Shown here: in pieces, positions 49,866 through 60,569 of the stretch
How the letters are laid out: each line of letters starts with the position of its first letter
How positions within the stretch are numbered: the stretch's first letter is position 1
Source of the DNA: Cylicocyclus nassatus
Taxonomy: Eukaryota > Nematoda > Chromadorea > Rhabditida > Strongylidae
Assembly (NCBI GenBank): GCA_958299035.1
Contig: CATQJL010000316.1
Span: 13,300,347-13,364,346, forward strand
Reading direction: 5' to 3'
DNA length: 64,000 nt
Program-made: the position numbers and the translations under genes
The notes under the pieces: generated by a model
What the model was told of the DNA's origin: nothing
The model's input: the letters and a program-made list of their open reading frames with translations, nothing else
Database searches by the model: none

Positions 49866-49921
49866 TTAACAAGAAGTTCAATAGCAATGTATCGGAATCG
49901 GCAATCTTGCTAGCACGAAAG

Positions 49922-50172
49922 TTCGGAAAAATCTTCTTGACAGTCCGTAAAGATCTCTTAGCAGTGAGCCACGCAAAAAGCAGGTTTCGATATTTAAAGG
50001 CAATAAGAACAAGAATCGAAATGCGTAATCAATTGTAAAAAAGTGTAAAAATCGAAATTGCCTTTAAATATCGAAACCTGCTTTTTGCGTGGCTCACTGC
50101 TAAGAGATCTTTACAGACCGTCAAGAAGATTTTTCGATTCCAAGTGTTCGATACATTTTTTTGGACACCCTG
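49922..50172. mobile_element. Foldback element, about 250 bp
   Basis: AAAATCTTCTTGACAGTCCG and AGTGAGCCACGCAAAAAGCA are mirrored by TGCTTTTTGCGTGGCTCACT and GACCGTCAAGAAGATTTTTC. The arms are nearly identical over 85 bp with a short loop near 50035. GGACACCCTGTA at the right end matches the 31759-type terminus. Confidence 0.88.
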
Positions 50173-50293
50173 TATTTCAGCTCCTGCAATGATGGCTTGG
50201 ACGCTTGCTAGAGTTTCCTTTAAGGAATTCGTGGCAATAAACTTGACTTTTTTGCCCATCCTAATCCTGAAATTCATTTACTTTGTAAAAATA

Positions 50294-51204
50294 TTAGGTT
50301 GTCCGGAAATTAATGCAGGTTTTGCATATTCTCACTTCAAAGCGTCATAACTCCTTTAAAATCGAATATTTTGAAATGAGGTAAAAACTGCTGTGATCAG
50401 CAAGTCTTTTTCTATTTGCGCCATTTTCTTTTGTAACTGTAGCTCCAACAAGCAAATTACTGAAAACCAGAAAGTAAAAAGAAATTTCTTTGACAAGGTC
50501 ATACTTGGCAAGTTGTGAACTCTTACCGAATATGAGTGTTCAGCCAGAAACTTCTGCAGCTTATTGCCACAGACCAGTACTACATACACGGCTATGCAGA
50601 AATTTCTTAAGAAATTTTCTGCGAAAGAAGAATTTGCGGAATTAAAATTTTCCATTTTTTCGATATTTCCTCCACGGCTGCGATCTCCGATAATTTCGAT
50701 TTTTCTATTAACTAACCAAAAATAAAGCCTGGGAGGTACCAGTCGAGATAATATCTAACGGTACTGGCCTCACTCTTCAAGTACGAGGAGAGAATTTCAC
50801 GGTTGCTTTTTTTAAAAAAGTTTTTTACGCCATGGAGTGGCCGCTACAATTATTCATGTTAAAACCTCAGTTTCTCTACTCTCACAATTGTTTAAAAGAA
50901 GCGCCACTATCTGTTTTGTAGGTTCAATCAATATCTTTAGCTATATTATCATTGAAATACTCCTCTTGCCGAAGAAGTTCAAGCTAAAACAGAAAGGGTA
51001 AATTTAGTAATTTAAAGCTTCATCTTCGGATGGTTTTAGATTTTGAACAAATGAAGTTGGTCGTAGAAATAATACATGTAAAAGAGAGCATGAAGAGCGG
51101 CTTCTTTTAGTATGCGGAATTGGTCGAAAGATGCACATACACAGAAGAACGATCTTTTTGAAATTGCATTTGCAGAAACCTGCATTAATTTCCGGACAAC
51201 CTAA
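50294..51204. mobile_element. TA-flanked mariner-type MITE, 911 bp
   Basis: TTAGGTTGTCCGGAAATTAA and TTAATTTCCGGACAACCTAA are perfect inverted ends, with TA at 50292-50293 and 51205-51206. Inverted similarity fades inward after about 35 bases (TGCAGGTTTTGC / TTTGCAGAAACCTGCA). No transposase frame was seen. Confidence 0.88.
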
Positions 51205-51704
51205 TAATAGAACGTTTCTTTACGGTAAAAGCACAAGCATAACCTCTTACAAGCTAGCTGCTGAAACGAAATTTTTAGAAATCTACGAATTGTGCGCTTT
51301 GACTCTCGTCAAAAATGTAAAATGCCGGTTTCAGATCCAAAACTTTTCGACGCAAAAAATCTGTAAAAATTTTTCGTATTTCCTTTTCTTTTTTCTTTCA
51401 TAGCAGTGATCCATACATCACTGGCAGGCGGCTTTGATCTTGCATTAAACGCATAAACAAAAAGTTCGTAATTTTTTTGCTGATTCACCTTCGTGGTATT
51501 TTGTAGACAAAACGAAGTTGTGCGCTTGAGAAAGTGCGGCGGTAAGGGAATTTTTCGTAGCTAAGTTAGTTTTAAAATTTTCAAAAATGAGCTACGCTAG
51601 TCTTTTGGAGAGAAATGCTGTTTTGGCTATCATAAAAGGCGACAAGTATTGTTGCGACAGCGCCAAATTTGAATAGATTCACTCCTCATGAGAATGATCT
51701 TCTT

Positions 51705-52195
51705 ACAAGGGAAAGTTCCCAAGTCGGCTCGGCCAACCCGAATGAGTCATATATCTCCGTAACGGGCTTGAAACGCAGATTCCAAATCTGCTTTCCTTTT
51801 TCTGCGGAGCGATTTTCCGAGGGAAGTTATGAGCGTTCAAATGTCTAGATTTGTCATGTTCAAAGTGGCTTAAAATCACTTGAAGCCTGTAAAACAACAC
51901 CTAACGAAATTTCATTATCTGTATTCTAATCCTTGTATCTGTATTCTATCCTTGTAATCAATATACTTGATACAAAACTGATAAATCACTTTCATGTATC
52001 ATTGTACAGGTTTCGCCAATTTTAAGCCACTTAAATCATGACAAATTTGAGTTTTTAAACGCTCATAACTTCTCTTCTTCTTCCCTTCCCTTTCGCTCCG
52101 CAGAAAGGGAAAGCAGATTTGGAATCAGCGTTTCAAGCCCGTTACGGTGATATATGACTCATCCGGATTGGCCGAGTTGACTTGGGAACTCTCCC
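51705..52195. mobile_element. Foldback element, about 490 bp
   Basis: GGGAAAGTTCCCAAGTCGGC and ATGAGTCATATATCTCCG are mirrored by CGGTGATATATGACTCAT and GAGTTGACTTGGGAACTC. Inner pairs CAGATTCCAAATCTGCTTTC / GAAAGCAGATTTGGAATC continue the arms. Confidence 0.85.
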
Positions 52196-52254
52196 TAGTT
52201 AGTAGAATGCTTAGAGTTACAAACTCGAAAAAGAAAGCAAAAAATGACATTTTT

Positions 52255-52439
52255 CTAGCCTTTTTGCGGAATGGGTTTGAAACCCAGTCGGATAGCAGGT
52301 GGTTCTCGATCTCCGTCCATTACTGAGTTATTCACTGGGTATATATGATCGTTTCGTATGCTGTCGCTAAGCACACGTTCAGGTCCATTTCCTTCTGATG
52401 GAACCGAAGAGTTTCGATCGATAACGCGAGTCATGCTAC
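52255..52439 (-). CDS. Probable terminal exon of an unassigned gene
   Basis: Minus strand. An acceptor GCTTTTTAG is followed by a frame open to a TAG at 52255. It starts with an ATG (52434) and reads MTRVIDRNSSVPSEG, ...VLSDSIRNDHIYPVNNS and ...EPPAIRLGFKPIPQKG. The hydrophilic, Pro-rich, non-repetitive composition looks like a real protein tail. Upstream a short frame MALHTLITPLSNTNPSEE ends at the acceptor, and another (53176-52967, KTCKEVEFLHYHKS) may also be coding, but phases were not resolved. I do not recognise it. Confidence 0.4.
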
Positions 52440-53233
52440 CTAAAAAGCTTTGCCAATGTTGCTTTCTTCACTTGGATTAGTGTTAGAAAGAGGAGTAATT
52501 AACGTATGAAGCGCCATTTTGACATTTATGAGACGTCTAATTTTTGCTAAGGTGATCTAACATTAGCGAAGTCAGCAGACATTATAAGATTTGAGAATTC
52601 GAATTTTTTGAGAAGTATTGCATATTTGTGAAACGACTAAATAATTTTACTTTCATAGTCAGGTTGTAGGGTTAACAAAGTCAGATTCAGCAGAATACAC
52701 ATAGCCAAAAAGCTCATCTTATAAAGCGACGTATCAAAAACGACTCAGAGCATCGTGACTTACTAAAAATCGATGGAAAAATGAAGAGACTGAGTCTCTG
52801 GATAAAATAGATAGATAATTATGTAAGCAAGAACAGACATTAGAGACATTCGCAGAGACTATGTGCTTTTTTGGTTCGTTTGTCTTTCACATAGGAGCCG
52901 ATCAACAAACGAGCGTCGTAAAATTTAAATGAGGTAAGTTGTCAGAACGTCTATTTAGATAACTTGTCAAGTAGGGAACTTCAGGCAACGCAGCATTTCT
53001 ACTGTTTTTACGATTATCGAAAGTGCTTCTTGACACTCGTTTTTTGCCCTGTTTCTGAAAAACTTATCATAGTCATTTGCGATACTCTTATGATAATGCA
53101 GAAATTCAACTTCTTTGCACGTTTTAGTGGTATGCCTCAGTAGAACAATCGATGAAAAACACGGATTTGAGCACAAGAATTTATCCTAATGGGACTAACA
53201 GCAACAAGAACTCTTAACACAACTTATATATGT

Positions 53234-53401
53234 GACCTTTGGTTCAATTGGCTTGGCTTCTGGAAGGTGGGGCTTTGTGACCTAATTAGGGCCGACGCGT
53301 CCATGACGAGTCTGCGCAGTCTCTCTCGCGCGCGTGCTCTCTCCTCAACTAGGTCACGAGGCCCCTCCTTCCAAGAGCCAAGCCTGTTGAATCAAAGGGT
53401 A
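53234..53401. mobile_element. MITE family 1, copy e
   Basis: TTCAATTGGCTTGGCTTC and GGTGGGGCTTTGTGACCTAA at the left; TAGGTCACGAGGCCCCTCC and AGCCAAGCCTGTTGAATC at the right, ending AAAGGGTA. The core is TCTCTCGCGCGCGTGC. Confidence 0.85.
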
Positions 53402-54180
53402 CAACAATGAGAATTCTACCCGATTTGGCCCTCTCAGCAGGGTTCTTTGACTTTTTTATTCAACGAAGAAATCCGCTTCTCTTCGTTGGTTCGTTTAAAC
53501 TCTCGAAAGCGTAATCTTCGCGCTCTGGCTGGTCTACTCTGTCAGCAGTATTTATACTCCTGCTGAGGGTTCGAAGCGGCCTCTCTTTTCTCGCCAATAA
53601 TGATTGTTGATTCGGTGATCCACTCCATCCAACACTGAGTTTGTAAGGCAATTTGCAAGCTTTAGCACTGCCTTTTCGCACCCGTCACTCTATAATGCTA
53701 TCTAAGAGTTGTAGATTATTGTAATTCAAATCGTGAAAACTTTTGTGAGAGTTTTTGAGCTCAGAGCTTCAGCTACTCAAAGGCGAAACTAGCTCTGAGG
53801 ATGCAAAATGAAGTAAACGGTGACGTTTCATAACAAACCTGCTCCGTCGGCCGAAATCACTATCAAAAAGTGGCCAGGACCTAACATAAGTCATGAAACT
53901 TCAATATCTTTGGGTAAGAGCACTTGTAAAACATGCTATACACTAAATTGAACGTCTCAAACGCGGTTGCTTGTTTCAAGTTTAGTTCAAAATACGATAG
54001 ACACGGAAAGGTGCTCTCCACAAGCGCTAAATTTTAGTGCACGGCGGTAATTGGCAGCTGTTTGCTTGCAAGGAGAATTTTTTTATCCTTGCATGTGTCC
54101 CGCTTAAGCAGGGTCTGTTTTTCTTCTCAGATGTCTCCATGTCATTCTATCTGAGGCAAGGTCTTCGCTTATACCAAGTT
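53402..54180. other. No gene supported
   Basis: Only short unrelated open frames. The 3' tail of the adjacent LINE may begin near 54100. Confidence 0.4.
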
Positions 54181-54181
54181 C

Positions 54182-55075
54182 TCACAGGTCGGCCTTGATT
54201 CTGTCCATCCATCTCATCTTAGGTCTACCTCTGGGCCTCTTGCTTGGTGCCTCCACAGCCAGGACCAATTTGGTAATGTGATTTTCATCCCTTCTGGCAC
54301 ATGCCCATCGTAACCTCTTTTCCTGCATTTTCTGGGCGATTGGAGCTACTTTCATTCGCGCTCGTATAGTGTCATTGTAGATGTGATCCTTCAGTGTGAC
54401 TCCTAAGGTCCATCGTAGCATCCCTGTTTCCAAGACACTGAGCTTGCGCTCCTCGTTTCGCGTACACGGCCAACATTTACTGCCATACAGTGCTGCTGGG
54501 CGGATAACGATTCGGTACAGTTGGGACTTAAGTTGCACTGGCATTCGTCTGTCGCACAGAACTCCTGTCAAGGCTCTCCATTTCGTCCATGTTGTGCTCA
54601 TCCTGCCTGCGACCTCCTCTTGTAAGCCTCCTTCCGCCTAGATATGACTGCCTAGGTACTTGTATGACGTTGTCTTCTTTAGATCTTCACCATCGATGCT
54701 TATGGTACCTGGGGTTTGCTTCCCCACTTCCAGATATTCTGTCTTCCTGGTGTTGAGCTTCAGGCCATGCAACTCTAGCCTGTTTTTCCAGTTTTGCACC
54801 TCGTGTTGTAGCTCCTCTGGTACTTGCTGTCAAAACCACATCATCTGTGTAGAGAAGTGTCCAAGGGGGGTCCACGTCTGAGCGGTTCCATCACGGCGTT
54901 CATCACAGTGATAAAGAGCAAAGGAGAGAGAACTGAACCTTTACTCCAGCCTTAATTTGGAATTCTTTCGATTGCCCTGCAGCTGTTTGTACGTGGCTTG
55001 ACGCGTTGTGGTAGATCAGCTTTATCCACTGTACGTACTCCTCTGGCACCCTACGTCAAATGACAAGCTGGAATT
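54182..55075 (-). pseudogene. RTE-like LINE, 5'-truncated 3' fragment
   Basis: Minus-strand order: VPEEYVQWIKLIYHNASS, a frameshift, VMNAVMEPL, then YTDDVVLT (the catalytic Y-x-DD motif), a further frameshift, and an open stretch with TKWRALTGVLCDRRMP, LYGSKCWPCTRNEERKL, LETGMLRWTLGVTL, KRLRWACARR and RPRGRPKMRWMDRIK. The last part is the typical C-terminus of RTE-type reverse transcriptases. Two frame breaks make it inactive. No endonuclease part is present. Confidence 0.9.
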
Positions 55076-55104
55076 CGTTTTCGGCAAAAAAAAGAAAGGG
55101 GAAG

Positions 55105-55135
55105 TCGCTTTTGTGGGGTCCGGGGCGAAGCCCCG
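55105..55135. repeat. Strong GC hairpin
   Basis: TCCGGGGCGAAGCCCCGGA forms an 8-bp stem with a three-base loop. It resembles Helitron 3' hairpins, but no CTRR follows, so I leave it as a hairpin. Confidence 0.7.
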
Positions 55136-55139
55136 GAAA

Positions 55140-55990
55140 AAATTGGTAGTTCATGCTCTCTGCTTATCTTAACATGTCATGTGCCTCAACAGGCGAACAT
55201 TGGAGTTCGCGCGTCAAACCGCGCCATCGATAATTGCCGCACGCGCGACGTCGCTCAAACGATGCTACTTGTAGCAGCATACATGACTAGTTCTCGATGT
55301 ATGCGTAACGATATGGCATTAAATTCCGTAAGCGAAGGCTAGTGGAAACAAAGTACGAAAAACTATTATATAAAAAACTTATGTGAACGGAACGAGTAAT
55401 AAGCATTTTTTTCCGAAAATTTTGCAAGAAAAATGGCGAATGAAGATGTGAATTCAAATGGTTCGTATGCAACGCGCAGATGACGATATGGTATGAGACT
55501 TGGTATGTACGTGAACACAAGCCTGATGGAGTTAACTTGGTGCAAAACTCCCAAAACTGCACAATCTCGGGCGCCCAAGTGATTGAGGATCGATGAATAG
55601 CTGATTGCGCGACGAAATGGAAAAAAAAAGTTTTTTTTGCATTTTTCTTGCAGTTGTTGCTCGTTTTTCTCAAAGAATCGCTTCCGATAACAAGAAGATA
55701 AATTTTCCTTTCCATTCATTTTTCGCTAAATGTATTTTTTCCTCGCATGATTGCCAAAATAGTGTATAATTGTTTTATCTTGTTATTTGCCAAAAATCTC
55801 TGATAGCGGCTATCATCGATTTTTTCGACAGCGGCCGCTGTCAAAGATCGCCAGACCAAGTAGCAAAAACGGTGTCGCTAGCCGCACTCGTACCACGGCA
55901 ATCCCGCTTGAAATGCATTAGCATTAGTCTTATCCATTTGACTATTAATGCACAATTGGCGGAAACGTTCCAATTTTGAAAACGCGAATG
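55140..55990. other. No gene supported between LINE and Claspin-like exons
   Basis: Open frames of up to 142 codons on the minus strand (55287-55715) lack domains, and two overlapping frames are open at once, which argues against coding. Confidence 0.4.
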
Positions 55991-55997
55991 TCCTCAG

Positions 55998-56436
55998 TGA
56001 TCTGCTCCAAATCAATCGCTCCCCTGGCAGTGTGCTGAGACGCGATAAGATCACTCCGGTCCGGTTCAAGAGAGATGCCCTGATGGGGGTTTACTACGGG
56101 CCTATAATTTCCAGGCCGTCAGATGAAGCTAACGGTCAAGAAAATGAGGAAATGTTGGCTAGCAAGCGAAGCCTGGTATGTTGCCTTGTGCTTATATCTA
56201 TCATTTGAACACCAGGCACTCTCTCGAATTTATACTGTTAAGTATTCCTTATTGACATGAACTGTTTTTTTCTTCTGTACGATTGAGGCTAATCGCATTT
56301 TTCGAACTTCATTTCAGAGTTCACCAATATCGGGAGCTTCAGTGACATGCAACCTTTCAAGGACACTGACGTAGATGTTATGCTAATGTTGTGCTCTGGT
56401 CGGTTCGATACTCAGAATCTCACTCGAAAACACTGA
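55998..56436 (+). CDS. Claspin-like gene fragment (two exons)
   Basis: Exon one, 55998-56175, has an acceptor GTCCTCAG and a donor CTG|GTATGT and reads DLLQINRSPGSVLRRDKI, VRFKRDALMGVYYGPIIS and EEMLASKRSL. Exon two begins near 56320 (acceptor TTTCAGAG) and reads FTNIGSFSDMQPFKDTDVDV then MLMLCSGRFDTQ. (L)xLCSGxF after acidic residues is the Chk1-binding motif repeated in Claspin proteins, which link stalled forks to Chk1 in the nucleus. Claspin is several times longer, and I found no upstream exons, so this is a fragment, a divergent gene or a coincidence. The second acceptor uses the second AG to keep frame. Confidence 0.35.
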
Positions 56437-57115
56437 AACTGTAGAAGTTCGAAATCAAAGTATTTTTTTCTTGAATTGGCTGTTCTCATCGTTAGTACTT
56501 GATTCGTGCTGGTACTTCGATTCTTAATCTACAGATTACGTATAACAGTTTTTTTTCACACTTAATGGTGACATTTTGTTTTGAGGCGATGAGTGGTCGT
56601 CGTTAGCTGCGAGCAGTTTTATCAGCTGATTTTATTGTCTATCGCTAATTTTTACCTTTATTTTTTTTTCTGATTTTTTTTTGCCGAATGATTTACTGTT
56701 CTGCTTTACATCAAGAACATGTTTGTAGAACTTTCATGAAGAATTTGATAGGAATTCACATGATCTTGTTATGAATGAATAGTTTTTGTTTTTTTCGGTA
56801 CTATTCCAGAACATAGTTGCGATAGAGGGAGTGATGAATCTTACCGTCTTCACTTTGAGGCCAAACTCCCGATGACCCCCTTCACCTGGGCTGAGATTGG
56901 TATTGTACTCTAAGAATGTGTTAAAAATCGTTATTAAAAGCTTTTGCAGGCTAAGTACCTCAATCAACAAGTACACTCATAAATTTACAAAAGAAACGGT
57001 ATTTATGTTTATTTCTATTATTTATTTATCCTCGTAGCATTCATTTGGAGAGCAGAAAGGACGACACAAAATCAGTTAAATTTTGAAGCACATAAAGTCC
57101 CTCATATCTCGCGGA

Positions 57116-57960
57116 AAGAAGACCTAGAAACAAGTCGACGGTCTAGGTCGATTCTCCATGATCTCAGCTTTCGAATGGTGTAAAGCATGTTAAGGCTTTT
57201 TTGCTTCCCGGCTTCAAAAAACATTTCCTCCGGTGACCCATAAAAGCCAACACATTGTATAGGTCGTCCCGAATGTTTTTGCGCACGATTTTCAATTCAT
57301 AACTGATTTTTCCAACCGATTTGACTGCTTTCACTTTTATGTGAAAGGGTAAGTCATGCTCTTTATAATGACATCTCAGCTGCTTAGTAGTGGTCATATG
57401 TTGCATAGATAGGAGCGATAGAAGAAAATTGGTCAAAATTTGAATTTTCTGTGTAGGGCCATGAAAAATCGGAGATTTGCAACAAAAATCGGAGCAGTCA
57501 GTATTGTAGGTTCTTTCACCAGCTCTTTCTAACAGTGCAAAGTTTGCGCTGATTGAAAATCTCTAAGAAAAGTTATGATTTTCGAGCAAGCAATACGAAA
57601 GGGCGAATTTGGTTTATTTAGCATTCTTCAGGGAAATCATAACTTTTCATAGAGACCCTCAATCAGCGCAAACTTTGCAGTGTTAGAAAGAGCTGGTGAA
57701 AGAACCTACAATACCTACATACTGACTGCTCCGATTTTTGTTGCAAGTCTCCGATTTTTCATGGCCCTACACAGAAAATTCAAATTTTGACCAATTTTCT
57801 TCTATCGCTCACCATTACTAAGAAGCTGAGATGACATTATAAAGAGCATGACTTACCCTTTCACATAAAAGCGAAAGCAGTCAAATCGGTTGGAAAATCA
57901 GAAATTACGAATTTTTGAAAATTGTGCGCAAAAACTTTCGGGACGACCTAATAAGAGCGA
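57116..57960. mobile_element. Mariner-type foldback element, arms about 340 bp
   Basis: TAGGTCGTCCCGAATGTTTT near 57260 is inverted as AAAACTTTCGGGACGACCTA ending near 57950. The arms mirror almost fully (CCAACCGATTTGACTGCTTT, AAGTCATGCTCTTTATAATG, GATTTTTCATGGCCCTACAC) and meet near 57610. Upstream GGTCTAGGTCGATTCTCC at 57140 links it to the fragment at 23330. Confidence 0.88.
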
Positions 57961-58344
57961 GGTGGAGCAAGTTAATAGTAAAAAACGTGCTGTGGATTGA
58001 CATCGTTTATCAGCACTAACGGGAACGTGAGCGAACGCGTCTAGTTAAGCGTGCTTATCGTTGTTATATGTTGATGTTTTTTTGGTAAAAAAATGCGCTT
58101 TTGATTGACAGTTATGCCATCATTATTAGCACACACTCAAAAAACTATGGGAGATTGGTGAATTTCCACACCTTCACACAAAAACCCACCCATTTCTGGA
58201 ATCTATGCTCTGTAAACCTAGTGCTGAAAAAGGTTACTTCGTGAAAACGCTCTAGACTCACCTCAACCTAATTTGTAGAGAATGGTTGGTTTCAATGAAT
58301 CAAAAACTTTGAGTCGTTCAGAAGAATAACATGTTATTAAAATA

Positions 58345-59675
58345 AATGTTTTGGAAAGCTTGGCAGTTTGAAGAGGAAACGGCAGGCAGAATACTTTACA
58401 AAATCGCAGATGGCTCGCATGTGTTCCAGTTCCACAGCGAGGCAGAAGGAGAATTTTACGCCGACGAAAATGTTGTCGACATTGATACAGAGTTGACATT
58501 TGAGCGAAACTCTCTGATTTCCTACATAAGGAATCCAAGCAGATTGCCTAGTTTCAATGAGGAAATGTCCAGGAACCATTGCTGATCTTGGTTGCTGAAG
58601 ATTAAGGCTGCTAAATTCACAAACATGGATATGAACAAAAGAAGGTGTTAGTACAAAGCATAGCTACTGCTCTTAGATCCCGACTGGAGTGCGAACCCAA
58701 CTCTGTGCTTTATGCTTTTGGAAGTTATTCGCCTTGTGACATTATGACCTATGATATTAAAAAAAACAACGCGTATCTAGTTTTTTCGGCTATTCCGCAG
58801 ATGCTGTTAGGCCTAAGGCATACCTCAGGCGATTTCAGTTGCAGCGCGATCTGGCAATTTGTCAGATCTCTTCATATTCAATACTGGCAGACCCCAAATG
58901 CATGGCATGTATAACTTTTAAAGTTTGATAAAATGCACTATCTTCCGTAGATTCAGAAACCCCTTACGATAAGTTATGAACAATTGGAGCGTTGCCAAAT
59001 CGCGCCGCGACAAGGATCGCGCGAGGTATGCCTTAGGCCTTAAAGAAGAAGTTGAGCAGCTTTCTCATCAGCTAACATGACGTATGAGGTGAAGCCATAG
59101 TTCAACAAGGCCCAAAAAAGTATGCAATATTTCCTTCCCGGAAAGCATATGCGATCTGACTCTTTTCCCATTACTTACCGCAAAAATCTGATGGACTTAC
59201 TGGCAAAGCTAGTTTCCATTCCGACTAGCACGGCAGAGGTGTAGAAAGAAATTATCTACTTATCAGAACACAACGCAGAAGTCGTACAACAATGGAGCAT
59301 CTAAGCAATTACTTAAGGGTTGTCAACCTTCTACTAAACATATTGTTATCTAAAAACTTCATTTAAAGGATTGATATGAGTGGTCCAGACAGGCTGTTAC
59401 CGTATGACTTCTTGAAATATCCTAAAAGATGGTATGAAGAAACTGGTCACCTACTTGCTGACTTTCCTGGTGCTACCAGAGGGCCAGGAAAAAAATCACA
59501 AAAGCGCTTAGAAGAAGAAGAAAGTTTCAAATCCATTTTCGACTCAGAACGCTTTTGCACGCAATTCTACTTCTACTCCGATGACCTTTTGGAGGAAGAA
59601 GATTTTTCAGGCAGCGAACTTGTTGTCTCTGACGTTAGCGATAATGATATTGTTTATGATGATGTGAGGAATTGA
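58345..59675 (+). CDS. Unassigned plus-strand coding-like exons (gene or relic)
   Basis: Three frames look protein-like. The first, 58345-58584, contains KAWQFEEETAGRILYKI, EGEFYADENVVDIDTEL and SRLPSFNEE. The second, 58645-58914, contains LVQSIATALRSRLECE and VLYAFGSYSPCDIM. The third, 59376-59675, starts with an ATG, has SGPDRLLPYDFLKYPKRWYE and GPGKKSQKRLEEEE, and ends in a very acidic tail. A weaker stretch near 59090-59240 reads TYRKNLMDLLAKL. A poly(A) signal follows the last stop. I do not recognise the protein and could not close the phases between pieces. It could be the 3' part of the Claspin-like gene or a decayed element. Confidence 0.35.
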
Positions 59676-59737
59676 ATTTGTTCCTAACTTGTACATCTTT
59701 TGGGATAAACCTTATTGCTTTCGCTTTTTGTTGATGC

Positions 59738-59743
59738 AATAAA
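59738..59743 (+). terminator. Poly(A) signal AATAAA
   Basis: AATAAA lies 63 bases after the stop codon at 59675 on the same strand, a normal distance for a nematode 3' UTR. It supports the last open frame being a true 3' exon. Confidence 0.5.
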
Positions 59744-59884
59744 ACAGGAGCACAGATTTTCATAAAGTCAATTTTTTTTAAATTTTAATTTCTTTCAAAA
59801 TTTTTTGATTTTTTCAATTTGTGCTTAAATAAGGTACAAATTAGAGCTTTTCATAACACACTTTTTTACCTTTTCTCTCTTCCT

Positions 59885-60277
59885 CCCCCCCCCTAGACTC
59901 ACATACCCCCTTCACCCTGGAAGGTCGGGAACAGCCGAGACCCCCTTTACCTGGGGAGAGCCCGGCTCCCCCTATCACACCTATGATTCCAGAATACGCA
60001 ACCCAAAAATTCAAATTCTCGGATTTCGCTAAAACTTTGCGTACAGGGGTTATTCGACATGCTGATCACGAAAATGACGCTCACTTTGCATGAAAGGATC
60101 ATTTTTGTGGGGTTATGATAGGTATACGGTGTGGGGTCAATACCGTAGATTTGACTGAGACTTGGTCTAGGGGGGTTATTGGACACGCTGATGCCGAGTA
60201 TCATATATATTCCATGCGGTAACGTCATTCTGGGGCTACGGTGGGTTGTACGGTAGGGGGTTAAGATCATGAATTGC
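59885..60277 (+). mobile_element. Helitron-related fragment bordering copy B
   Basis: GAGCCCGGCTCCCCCTATCA resembles GGGCCCGGCTCCCCCCATCG in the 28603 Helitron (near 30340). CGCTAAAACTTTGCG and CGACATGCTGATCACGAA resemble phrases near 30540 and 63570. The fragment ends where duplicated segment B begins. No complete Helitron end is seen. Confidence 0.5.
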
Positions 60278-60569
60278 AATTGGTGTGCGACGTATGCGCT
60301 TAGATATATGCCAGCGATCTTTACAGCCGTCATATTGTGAATATTTTGAAGTGAAGCAATCACGTTATAAAGGTACATAATCTCTTTATATTCTGTTATG
60401 GAAGCAGTAAGCTCACTTTTGAAATGTCGTGCAACAGAAACGGATCTAACGACTTTATTGCTATGAAAAGCGAACAAATTTTTGTAAGTAGAGGTAGGCG
60501 GGTACATCAGCACTCGCATGTCCTTATATCCAAATTTCTGCATTTTATCATCTAAATATCCATAAGGAG

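Noticed and set aside
55287..55719. Two overlapping minus-strand frames of 117 and 142 codons
   Set aside because: Mutually overlapping, Phe/Lys-rich composition from AT runs, no splice signals or family character.
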